Below are positions 33,733-42,659 of a DNA stretch of 64,000 nt, in pieces. The DNA is from Gordius sp. MW1 (taxonomy: Eukaryota > Nematomorpha > Gordioida > Gordea > Gordiidae): the NCBI GenBank assembly GCA_964036665.1, contig OZ038533.1:14913075-14977074 (forward strand). The letters are read 5' to 3'. How positions within the stretch are numbered: position 1 is the stretch's first letter; each line of letters begins with the position of its first letter. The translations under genes were made by a program, and so were the position numbers. The notes beneath the pieces are model-generated. The model had not been told where the DNA came from, did not search any database, and was given only the letters and a program-made list of their open reading frames with translations.

Positions 33733-36413
33733 AGCCAGTGGATCCCAACATTACGCCCATTCGATGGGCTACTCCAATTGTGATCGTAAGGAAAACTAAT
33801 AATGACATCCGTATCTGCGCCGATTTCAAGGTTACGGTGAATCCAAATTTAATTATAGATTACCATCATATTCCAACATTTCAAGATGTTGCCGCAAAAA
33901 TTTCGGGAGGAAGGAAGTTCACGAAAATTGATCTTAAAGATGCATATCTGCAAATGCCTGTTTCCGAGAAATCACAAGATCTCTTAGTTATTTCAACCAG
34001 TTTGGGTTATTACAAATACTGTCGGCTTCCGTTTGGGTTGTATTCAGCTCCAGCCATTTTCCAGAGGTTTATGGACAACTTACTAAAAGATTGTCCTAAG
34101 ACAGGAGTTTACCTTGATGATATAATAATCACCGGCGAAAATGATGAGGAGCACATTGCAAACGTCAATAAAGTTTTAATGAAATTAAAAGATTCGGGGA
34201 TTAAAGCACAGTTTAATAAAATTCGGTTTTTGGAAGATTCGGTTGAATTTTTAGGGTTTATGATTGATAAAGAAGGTATCCATCCCTCCGGATCAAAGAT
34301 ACAAGCCATTTTAGATATGAAAAGACCCACTAATAGATCCGAGTTAAAATCTTTTCTTGGGATGCTTTGCTATCAGGAAAAATTTATTCCTAGCCTTCAT
34401 GGTATTTTGTCACCATTGCACCGACTCACTGGTACGAAATCTAGATGGGTATGGTCACAGGTTGAGGAGCAAATATTTTTAAAAGCTAAATCGATTTTAA
34501 AGAATTGCAATACCTTAATCCCTTATTCACCATCCTTGCCCTTGGTGCTTGAAACCGACGCTTCGGAGAAAGGATTTGGGGCAGTGTTGTCTCATGCATG
34601 TGAGGCTGGACTATTGCGTCCTATTGCGTATGCTTCGAGAACACTTTCAAACGCCGAGGAAAGTTATGCTACTATTGATAAGGAAGCTAAAGCCATTCTA
34701 TGGGCGGTCCAAAAATTTCACACCTACATTTATGGAAGGAAATTTATTATAAGAACGGATCATAAACCTTTAGTGCGTTTGTTTGGGGAAAATAGGGATC
34801 TTCCGAGAATAGTAAATAATCGATTGATGCGTTGGGCTTATCATCTATCGGCCTACGATTTTTCAGTGGAGTATATTGAAGGCAAACGGAATAAAGTAGC
34901 TGACGCACTTTCAAGAGCGCCCTTACCCCTTACAGAAGAGATTCACAACAGCGATGATGTATCAATGCTTAGGATAAAAAACATCCTCCTTAATGAGTTA
35001 TCACTATCGGGAAAGACTATTAGTGAAGAAATTGATAAGGATTTTAAATTGCGTAAAATAAAGAACTTTATAAATAAAGGTTGGCCCTCACGCAAAGAGG
35101 ATATTCCACAAGAATTTGGGGTCTTTTATAATCGCAGAACAGAGCTAAGTTGTGAAAATAATTTATTATTTATGGATGGGCGGATGGTTGTACCACAATC
35201 CCTTCGGCAGCGAGTGTTGATTAATCTGCATAAAGGTCACCCCGGTATATCGGCTATGAAATCTATCGCGAGGTTCTATTGCTGGTGGCCTCAACTGAGT
35301 TCGGAGATTGAAAATTTTGTGAACGCTTGTAAAGCATGTCAACAGAATCGTGGGGACGCTAAGGAAGTTCCGTTGTTTTCATGGAATGTCCCCGAGTTTC
35401 CTTGGGAAAGAATTCATATCGATTTTGCGGGACCAATCGATGGTTATTCGTGGTTAATAGTAGTCGACGGATTTTCAAAATGGATGGATGTTGAACTCTT
35501 ACAGTCAACAACAACTCAGGCCTCTCTTCGAATCCTTAGGAAGTGGTTTGCACTGTACGGGGTCCCTAGACAAATTGTTTCGGACAACGGACCCCAATTC
35601 ACGGGGTTGGAGTTTCAAAATTTTTGCAAGGAGAATAACATCATACACATGAAATCTTCTCCATATCATCCTAAGACTAACGGGTTAGCAGAGAGAGGAA
35701 TTCAAACTTTGAAGAAAAGGTACGCGGCTACCAGAATGCAGAAGACGAACCCTCATGAATGTTTGTCAGAGGTCTTGATGACTTACCGAATAAGCACTTT
35801 AAATTCAACAGGATCATCACCATATAAGCTAATGTTTGGACGACATATGAAAACGGCTTGGGATTGGGCACGATCTCCGGTTAAGTCAAAATTGGAAAAA
35901 CAAGTTTGGTCAACCGAGGAGCGGCATAACAAAGGATTAAAGACTCGGGAATTTCTTTCAGAACAGCCGGTATGGGTAAGGAATGAAACGAGACCTGGAT
36001 GGCGTGAAGGTTCGATAATCACTAGAACGGGGCCCTTGTCTTACTCAGTGGAAGCGAATGGAAAGAAATTGCGGAAGCATGCCGATCAGCTAAGGAATAG
36101 ATTCGTAGATTCAAGACAAGAGCCTGTACAATCTTCTTCTCCACACGCATCAGTTACGCCTTGGGGAGAGGTGGAGTTTGAACCGTCACTTACGTCAGGA
36201 GAAGAGACTGTGTTGGAACCGTCATTTACGCCAGGAGAAGAGACGGTATTGGAACCGTCACTAAAGCCAGGAGAAGAGACGGTATTAGAACCGTCAATTA
36301 CGCCAGCAGAAGAGACGGATTTCGCCGGGGAGGAGAGTCAATCTAACTTAGGTCAAACGTCTCGCCCGAAACGCGATGTTCGTCCCCCTGCAAGACTTAT
36401 CGAGGAAAAATAA
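33711..36413 (+). CDS. pol: Gypsy pol, RT-RNase H-integrase
   Basis: The frame (900 codons) copies element RNA into DNA and inserts it. RT is at about residues 5-190, with the YLDD catalytic box at about 134. RNase H (TDAS at about 283, later HKPL and DALSRAP) follows. Next come the integrase zinc-binding HHCC domain (HKGHPG...CKACQQ, about 505-550) and the DDE core. D571 (IDFAG), D625 (SDNGPQFTG) and E661 (LAERGI) give the canonical DD35E spacing, so all catalytic residues are present. The C-terminal tail holds four degenerate 12-residue repeats (EPS-T-GEETVL). It ends at 36411-36413, just before the polypurine tract. No chromodomain is evident. Confidence 0.92.
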   Translation: MVIAGVLKPVDPNITPIRWATPIVIVRKTNNDIRICADFKVTVNPNLIIDYHHIPTFQDVAAKISGGRKFTKIDLKDAYLQMPVSEKSQDLLVISTSLGYYKYCRLPFGLYSAPAIFQRFMDNLLKDCPKTGVYLDDIIITGENDEEHIANVNKVLMKLKDSGIKAQFNKIRFLEDSVEFLGFMIDKEGIHPSGSKIQAILDMKRPTNRSELKSFLGMLCYQEKFIPSLHGILSPLHRLTGTKSRWVWSQVEEQIFLKAKSILKNCNTLIPYSPSLPLVLETDASEKGFGAVLSHACEAGLLRPIAYASRTLSNAEESYATIDKEAKAILWAVQKFHTYIYGRKFIIRTDHKPLVRLFGENRDLPRIVNNRLMRWAYHLSAYDFSVEYIEGKRNKVADALSRAPLPLTEEIHNSDDVSMLRIKNILLNELSLSGKTISEEIDKDFKLRKIKNFINKGWPSRKEDIPQEFGVFYNRRTELSCENNLLFMDGRMVVPQSLRQRVLINLHKGHPGISAMKSIARFYCWWPQLSSEIENFVNACKACQQNRGDAKEVPLFSWNVPEFPWERIHIDFAGPIDGYSWLIVVDGFSKWMDVELLQSTTTQASLRILRKWFALYGVPRQIVSDNGPQFTGLEFQNFCKENNIIHMKSSPYHPKTNGLAERGIQTLKKRYAATRMQKTNPHECLSEVLMTYRISTLNSTGSSPYKLMFGRHMKTAWDWARSPVKSKLEKQVWSTEERHNKGLKTREFLSEQPVWVRNETRPGWREGSIITRTGPLSYSVEANGKKLRKHADQLRNRFVDSRQEPVQSSSPHASVTPWGEVEFEPSLTSGEETVLEPSFTPGEETVLEPSLKPGEETVLEPSITPAEETDFAGEESQSNLGQTSRPKRDVRPPARLIEEK

Positions 36414-36442
36414 TTAAAAGCCACAACGAAAGGGAGGAGATA

Positions 36443-36584
36443 TGTTGTATATGGTATTTATGTTATAATTAATATTGTATTTTATTATGTATTCCCAAAC
36501 GAGACTACCAATCGTTTCTGTTGTTCTATTTTTCGCCATCTTGTTTAGTTTGTTTTTATCGCGCTTCTAACACGAGTTATAATA
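36443..36584 (+). repeat. Gypsy 3' LTR
   Basis: 142 bp, same ends as the 5' LTR, preceded by the polypurine tract at about 36429-36442 and followed by GTTAG. Confidence 0.9.
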
Positions 36585-37251
36585 GTTAGCACATAAATCT
36601 TGAATTGCATTATAAAATATCTAGAGTTATCAACTTTTAAAAAGTGCAACCACTTTAATAGGGTCATATATAGGAATTAAAATAGAGTACAGCAAATTGT
36701 TTAATTAATGTAGCAGCTAAATGAATGATTGTGACATTTAAGAATGTTTCTAAATTAGTACATTGAGCTAATAATTATAAACACCATTTCAATTTTCATA
36801 TGTGGATTAAGACTATTTAATTATATTTTGTCATTTAAACATCTTGTTTATTATACTAAGAATACATAATACTGTTAACTTTTTTAAAGCCCATCGATAC
36901 CCTCCCATGAGCCAAGCCGGCCCGTGTGCATCTCTATACTAACTTAACTTCAGATAATTCAATCAAATAAACACCACTGTTGATATGCTATTTGTTACAT
37001 TTAATATAGTCAACTTATTAAAACCTTTTGTTATAGGCAAATAAATTATATGAATGGTGACCGAGAACTCCTGAATGTTGGTTAAATTGTTATTTTTAGA
37101 AATTTTCCAAAACTCATTATATTTACTTTCATTTTATAATTATAAATATTATTTGAAGTGGAATTTAAACGAATAAATAAACTTACTACCCTTCAAAGCT
37201 GTAAAGTGAAGAGTTTTTGGAGTGTCAAAATAAATATTTATATATTTATAG

Positions 37252-38162
37252 ACAAACCTTACAAATGCAATAGCTGTTACAAGTGCTTCGAGGACGAGAA
37301 AAGTTTACGGGAACACATACCGAAACACAAAAATTCAAAACATTCTAAAACTCACTTATGCCTCTTCTGTGGTAAATCGTACACACAAGAAATATACCTT
37401 ACGCGACACATAATAAAACACAAGAGCAATAATCCACTCACTGATCTTTTTGTATCAATATCTACAGAGGATGACACGAGTCATAAATATTTCCCAGAGC
37501 ATGTTCTTAACACTAATACAGTTTCCGGATCCATTACCAACCCTATAGATTTTGCTCTAATCGGTTCTTTTAATGCCGCCGCTTCAACGCTTTCCGCTAA
37601 AAACTATACACCCACCGATATTCCTGAATATGAATCCTCATCGGCTCCTAAACTTACTAATAACGTATTTGACAGGTTAAGGCCACCTTCACCCACATCG
37701 ATGAATCAGCTAGATATTCAAAATCCTGTTTACGACAAACGTTCTTCCCAAATGGTGGAACGACATTGTAGTAAAAAATGCTCACATAATAAATATCACA
37801 ATCAACCATTTTTATCGGATTTTGGGGAGAGAATAGGCGGCCTCGAAGACATAATAACCTCTACTAATTATCAAGAACCCTCATCAACCAACGAATTTTC
37901 CGCTATAACCAACCCATACCACGCCCTCTTCCCGCTGTACGATCAATTATTTTCTCCGAATCCACCTCCAAACTATCAATCCAATCCATCCATACATCCT
38001 GAAATACCGCTTTCCCAAACAACAAATTTAAGTTTTCCAGTTACCCTAACTCCAGAACGTTGGAGGGAATTTAATGTGCCCGCCAAAAATTCGAACATTG
38101 AAACGACATTTTTTAGTAGTAATCATAACATTCATTCGAAAAATAGAAAATATTATTCCTGA
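37252..38162 (+). CDS. rotund/squeeze (LIN-29) family zinc-finger protein, last exon with fingers 4-5
   Basis: The exon completes the transcription factor begun at 22142. The acceptor TTTATAG ends at 37251. The open frame extends further upstream to 37158, but that part is intronic by comparison with the family. Finger 4 (CNSCYKCFEDEKSLREHIPKH) and finger 5 (CLFCGKSYTQEIYLTRHIIKH) follow, joined by the family-specific linker HSKTH. CNSCYKCF, EHIPKHK and CGKSYTQE-YL are diagnostic for rotund/squeeze/LIN-29 proteins. About 235 further residues are rich in Ser, Asn and Pro, with no known domain. They resemble the low-complexity C-termini of the family and probably serve in regulation. TGA is at 38160-38162. 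The Maf gene starts 162 bp downstream on the same strand. Confidence 0.9.
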
Positions 38163-38324
38163 TAACGAAACATTCTTGTATGAACAATATTTTATAAAGA
38201 CTAAATTTTAAATTAATATATGCACATTAAAGAAGACACTAATAAATTATCTTTTCTTTGCGTTTTATGTTCATTAAGATGGTTCCATAAAAATGTAACA
38301 ATTAGTTACTTAAGCGTGGTCAAT

Positions 38325-39124
38325 ATGATTTTTAAAATTTTACAGCACTTTGAAAATAAAACAGTATTATTGGCAAGCAGTTCACCACGCAGATTAGAGA
38401 TTTTACAAAAATATGTAAACAAAATGTTTATAACTTAAACAAATGTTCTTCAGCTAAACGTTAAAGTCGTTTCATCGAGTTTTAATGAAAAGGAACACCC
38501 GATTTGTGATGCCCAAGAATATGTCAAACAATTGTCAATTAATAAAGCACGTTATGCCATTAAAGATTTAACAGTATGTAATTCTGAGTAGGTATAAGAT
38601 TTTTAGGATTTTGATCTACTTATAGCAGCTGATACAATTGTTGAGCTAGATAATTGTATACTTAATAAACCAGAGACTAAAGAAAATGCAATTGTCATGC
38701 TTAAAAAGTATATTATAAAATGAAACTACCCATAAAAATAAAGGCTCTGTGGAAAAATGCACATGGTGCATACATGTGTTACTCTAGTGTATAGATTAGC
38801 ATCAGGTTTTTAAAAAAGTATTTTTTCTCATTTATTAGGGGATTTTCAGGAGCATAATTTCACTGAGTCAACAGGAGTTAAATTATCAAATATGGAAGAT
38901 GAGGATATAGTGTCCTATGTAGAAACTTTGGAACCCCTGTAATTCTTATAGATATTAAATATTAATCAATTAATTTTAGTGATAAAGCAGGAGGGTATGC
39001 AATTCAAGGTACAGGAAGCCTGTTTATTGAAAAAATTGATGGGGATTATTATAATGTTATGGGATTCCCTTTGCATCGATTTATTGAGGAGCTTTGTTCA
39101 CTATACAATAAATATAATATTTAA
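38325..39124 (+). CDS. Maf/HAM1-fold nucleoside triphosphate pyrophosphatase (ASMTL Maf domain type)
   Basis: Maf proteins hydrolyse non-canonical or pyrimidine NTPs to NMP and pyrophosphate in the cytosol. Six exons (38325-38414, 38454-38573, 38607-38707, 38744-38805, 38839-38938, 38980-39124) join in frame to 205 codons plus TAA, the usual Maf length. Signatures are [13 protein letters not shown] (about residues 15-27), AADTIVELD with catalytic-site Asp 79, NKPE (about 90), [12 protein letters not shown] (about 108), FTEST (about 131), [11 protein letters not shown] (about 158-168) and YYNVMGFPL near the end. The ATG at 38325 gives [20 protein letters not shown], the normal spacing before SPRR. 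All five introns are GT-AG and only 39, 33, 36, 33 and 41 bp long. No methyltransferase domain follows, unlike bifunctional ASMTL. The frame is intact, so the gene looks functional. Confidence 0.93.
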
Positions 39125-39431
39125 GAATTTTGTCTTAGTGATTTAAAACATCAGGAATACATAGTTTGCTTATTTTTAAAATATTTCTTGCCATTATATC
39201 TTTCTGAATCTCCCAAGAAATCTTTTTTTATTGTAGTTTTAGAAGATTAAAAACATGTAGACTTGTTTAAAATATTGGATTCTATTTTTAACATGCCAAT
39301 TTAAATTTTCTACTTAGTCATCACAAAAAACAAGTACTATGATTGTTAATATTTATTAATCCATCTTTTTAAAATTACATTAAACATATGAATTGAACGT
39401 AGAAATTTGAATTTTTCTAGTAGCTTTATAA

Positions 39432-40633
39432 CAGGCACGTAGCCAGGATTTCCTAAAGAGGGGGGAGGAGAATATCAATTTTTTCTATAATTTTTATAAT
39501 TATAATATAATAAAGATGATAAATGTCCGACCTAGGTGCCAGGCTTGGCCAATGTCATAAAATTAGATCTTCTAGATACAAGGGCCGGAACCATAACAAA
39601 ATTCCGACAATTCCGGCTAAAGGATTTTTATATAGTGTATTATTTTGTCACCATTTTTTTTGATTGTATAATTTTATTTATCTTGTTCTTAATATAAAAA
39701 TACGAGAAATTTTTCTAAATAGAACGAAATTACTCTAAAAATATTAAAAAATCAATATTTCGGGCCTAGCAGTTCCGATTTGGTAATTCCGACATGGCCG
39801 GACGGACTCTCAAAATGGGTTTAGTGGGTCAGGCGGGTATTTTTGTTATAAAGGATTTGATCAAGGAGTTAAAAATGTGAATTTAAATAAATTAGTTGAA
39901 ATATTAATATGAAAATTTTGACTCTTAGCAAATCGACGTTTTGATATAACATCTAAAACATAAAAAAACTTGTTCATTAAGCTGTTTCTTATAAAATTTA
40001 TCTGAGTTGCAATGTTATCTGCTAGTCGTATTACCTGTTGAATGTCAAAATCTATTTTCTGCAATTATTTGCATAGTAGTATAGCTGAAATTTTGTTCAA
40101 GATATGAAAGGGAAATCAAGTATTCATATTGCCAAAGAGACCTACCCCTTATAAAATTGCTTCGTACTATATGTGGGAGGGCAGTTAATCTTATGGGGAA
40201 GATGTTCAATCAAATTTTTTTGGCAATGAACAAATAAATTCGGAAAAAGGAAATAATTAATAATTAAATGCTTTTTGTCTAAAATCTATTTAAAAAATAA
40301 AAAGTATATATAAAAACACAGCGAGGGAGATAGAGATGAGGGTGGGGCACCTCTTTCTCATGCATTAATTTAAAAAATTGATAACCTAATATACCCAATG
40401 CAAATAGATAGGGACGGACAGACAACGGACAACGGACGGACAACCAAAAAAGAGCCCATAAATTGCATAGCAATTAAAATTTAAAGTATTTATAAGTGTT
40501 TTAGTTTTTTATGCAACTATAAATAATCTTAGTTCATTTAATAATCTGTTTAATAATCAAATGAAAAATTTTAAATATTTGCAAAGGGGGGGGGGGGGTA
40601 AATTTCCCTTTTGCCCCATTGGCTACGTCACTG
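39432..40633. mobile_element. hAT element with CAGGCACGTAGCCAGG ends and exact 8-bp duplication
   Basis: The left end CAGGCACGTAGCCAGG and right end TTGGCTACGTCACTG are inverse repeats. CTTTATAA flanks both sides exactly (39424-39431 and 40634-40641). The 1,202-bp interior has a G-run near the right end, a short frame on the - strand (39861-40064) with no recognised domain, and the GGACGGACAACC...TTGCATAGCAATT repeat tail at 40410-40480. It is probably non-autonomous. It lies about 300 bp downstream of the Maf stop. Confidence 0.88.
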
Positions 40634-40697
40634 CTTTATAAATTTACTATAGAGAAACTTGTGAAATTTTTATGCTTTTACAATTATAAACCTCATA

Positions 40698-40775
40698 TAG
40701 GGGTGCCGCAATTAAATTAAAGGTATATAAAATTAGCGCCCTCTAGAGGTAATTTTGATAAGAGACTGATTTGGC
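40698..40775 (+). repeat. Short interspersed repeat, copy 2
   Basis: GGGGTGCCGCAATTAAATTA, AAAGGTATAT, TTAGCGCCCTCTAGAGG and AATTTTGATAAGAGACTGAT follow the same order as the inverse of 2985-3065. Confidence 0.6.
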
Positions 40776-41774
40776 TATATAGTACATCTCACAATTCTAC
40801 TGAACCCATGTCCTAGCCTCAGACAGAATAAATTATTGGGGGTTCAAGTCGGGCCAGCCCGACTTGGGGCAAATCCTTGTTAATAAACGATTTAAATTTT
40901 TCCAAAATTCTAATTTTATTATTTTCGTATTTGAGGAATAAAAATACGCTTTAAAATATTTATTTAAATTTCTATCTAAATGTATTTATTTTCTAGAACT
41001 ACCGCGAATATCAATCAGTTTTATTTTTCGTACTACTACATCTTTCGCATAAATTTGTAGCGTTGCCTTAATTGATTTAGTTGACCACCAAGCATACCTC
41101 GAGGTATCACCACTATATACAATTGATTTGTTTATACCTCGCGGAGGCAACACTAAACTTAATTGAATACAATTAATATATGTGTATATAAAGGAATTTT
41201 ATATACACCAAAAACTCACTTTGTTCTCGCATACAATTTACTTTAATTGGATATTTAATAAAGTACTTATTACTTTATCCTTGTGTTATTTATCAACCCG
41301 AAATTGGTGACCCCGCTCGGGGGAGCCACATATATATTTTTTTTAGCCTCCCCCTTGAATACGCCCTTAAATGTTAGGCACTATTTTTGTCAATCCGGCA
41401 TCCACGATCGAGCTACAACAACCTCTCAACACCTCTAGCAATACGTGTCTGACTGCTGTGACAAGTTGCCTACCTACCTGTGTGTTTCTACGAGGAAAAC
41501 CAGGATGCCCGACTACACCTCTACATAGACAACAACAACGTCTACCGAACGCCCAACCACTGTTCTGCGCACGGCTCTAATCGCAAAACACATCACAACT
41601 CACACCACTATACACCTACTACCAACGTTCTCACCACCGCTTACCGGTTTAGTTGATGGCCGATTGCAATTCCAATATAGATACCTCTGCCCGAGGCATG
41701 TAACTTATTAATATATTGGATAGCACCACAACGACACACACACAACTCACACCTCGGCCACTTCACTAACAACC

Positions 41775-42368
41775 ATGGTAGGCGGTAGAAAACTGGCTAG
41801 TATTACGAACATCCCTTACACATACTTTAAACTGGCTAGTATTACGAACATCCCTTACACATACTTTAAACTGGCTAGTATTACGAACATTCCTTACACA
41901 TACTTTAAACTGGCTAGTATTACGAACATCCCTTACACATACTTTAAACTGGCTAGTATTACGAACATCCCTTACACATACTTTAAACTGGCTAGTATTA
42001 CGAACATCCCTTACACATACTTTAAACTGGCTAGTATTACGAACATTCCTTACACATACTTTAAACTGGCTAGTATTACGAATATCCCTTACACATACTT
42101 TAAACTGGCTAGTATTACGAACATTCCTTACACATACTTTAAACTGGCTAGTATTACGAACATCCCTTACACATACTTTAAACTGGCTAGTATTACGAAC
42201 ATCCCTTACACATACTTTAAACTGGCTAGTATTACGAACATTCCTTACACATATTTTAAACTGGCTAGTATTACGAACATCCCTTACACATACTTTAAAC
42301 TGGCTAGTATTACGAACATCCCTTACACATACTTTACATCAACTAAGAAATTTTTCAATTTTTTGTAA
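41775..42368 (+). CDS. Possible repeat peptide frame inside the TRIM
   Basis: From an ATG at 41775 the 39-bp array stays open for 197 codons and gives fourteen near-identical copies of the 13-residue unit KLASITNIPYTYF. All base differences between units that I see (ATCCC versus ATTCC, AACAT versus AATAT, TACTTT versus TATTTT) leave the frame open, and only one changes nothing but the third codon base. This could still be chance, since a 39-bp unit is a multiple of three and the repeats are young. There is no known domain, signal peptide or coding evidence beyond the open frame. Confidence 0.25.
   Translation: MVGGRKLASITNIPYTYFKLASITNIPYTYFKLASITNIPYTYFKLASITNIPYTYFKLASITNIPYTYFKLASITNIPYTYFKLASITNIPYTYFKLASITNIPYTYFKLASITNIPYTYFKLASITNIPYTYFKLASITNIPYTYFKLASITNIPYTYFKLASITNIPYTYFKLASITNIPYTYFTSTKKFFNFL
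41790..42335 (+). repeat. 39-bp tandem array, exactly 14 units
   Basis: The unit starts AAACTGGCTAGTATTACGAA and ends CCCTTACACATACTTT, 14 times 39 bp = 546 bp. Variation is limited to a few C/T changes, so expansion is recent or the array is homogenised. Confidence 0.97.
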
Positions 42369-42659
42369 CGCTCCACTTCTACGAAGGAGACTATTTGTAG
42401 CGTTGCCTTAATTGATTTAATTGACCACCAAGCATACCTCGAGGTATCACCACTATATATAATTGATTTGTTTATACCTCGCGGAGGCAACACTAAACTT
42501 AATTGAATACAATTAATATATGTGTATATAAAGGAATTTTATTTACACCAAAAACTCACTTTGTTCTCGCATACAATTTACTTTAATTGGATATTTAATA
42601 AAGTACTTATTACTTTATCCTTGTGTTATTTATCAACCCGAAAAATTTATTCAACTTCA

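Larger units (their letters stand above)
32210..36584 (+). mobile_element. Ty3/Gypsy LTR retrotransposon, young copy
   Basis: The 4,375-bp element has two 142-bp LTRs, a 5-bp GTTAG duplication, and a primer-binding-like TTGGCGCTGCGAG right after the left LTR. A purine tract AAAGGGAGGAGATA precedes the right LTR. Domain order is gag, protease, RT, RNase H, integrase, which is the Ty3/Gypsy order. No envelope gene is seen. I see one substitution between the LTRs, which implies recent insertion. The frame break between protease and RT suggests that this particular copy is not autonomous. Confidence 0.93.
29764..36936. mobile_element. Outer hAT element containing two later insertions
   Basis: The left end TAGAGATCTGCAACGGGCCG and the right end CGGCCCGTGTGCATCTCTA are inverse repeats. 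TACTAGCT before the left end and TACTAACT after the right end match at seven of eight positions. Inside lie a second hAT-like element (29853-31716) and a Gypsy retrotransposon (32210-36584), so the original element was only about 0.93 kb and non-coding. Its ends resemble the GGGCC-rich remnants at 7160 and 9113. Confidence 0.8.
22449..37251 (+). other. 14.8-kb intron of the zinc-finger gene
   Basis: The donor is A|GTACCA at 22448/22449 and the acceptor TATTTATAG|AC at 37251/37252. Joining the two gives a phase-1 codon (A + AC) and puts finger 4 directly after the finger 3-4 linker, as in family members. The intron is filled with transposons listed separately. Parts not covered by them (about 22449-22799, 23707-24159, 24306-25487, 26090-27448, 28331-29526) are AT-rich and show no gene. 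G-run MITE fragments lie near 26790, 28479 and 29022. Confidence 0.8.
41056..42642 (+). mobile_element. TRIM-like LTR element with 39-bp tandem array
   Basis: Two 247-bp LTRs (41056-41302 and 42396-42642) begin TGTAGCGTTGCC and end TCAACCCGAA. AAATT flanks both sides (41051-41055 and 42643-42647). TTGGTGACCCCGCTCGGG just after the left LTR looks like the primer-binding site, and CGAAGGAGACTATT before the right LTR like the polypurine tract. The internal 1.1 kb encodes no gag or pol. It has a short leader related to that of the element at 44633 and then a 14-unit array. It must depend on another element for reverse transcription. Confidence 0.9.

Noticed and set aside
37158..37251. Upstream extension of the fingers 4-5 frame
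   Set aside because: The segment is not finger-like and lies before a good TTTATAG acceptor. Family structure places the exon start at 37252.
41775..42368. CRISPR-like array of regular repeats
   Set aside because: Units are directly adjacent 39-bp tandem copies without unique spacers, inside an LTR element in animal DNA.
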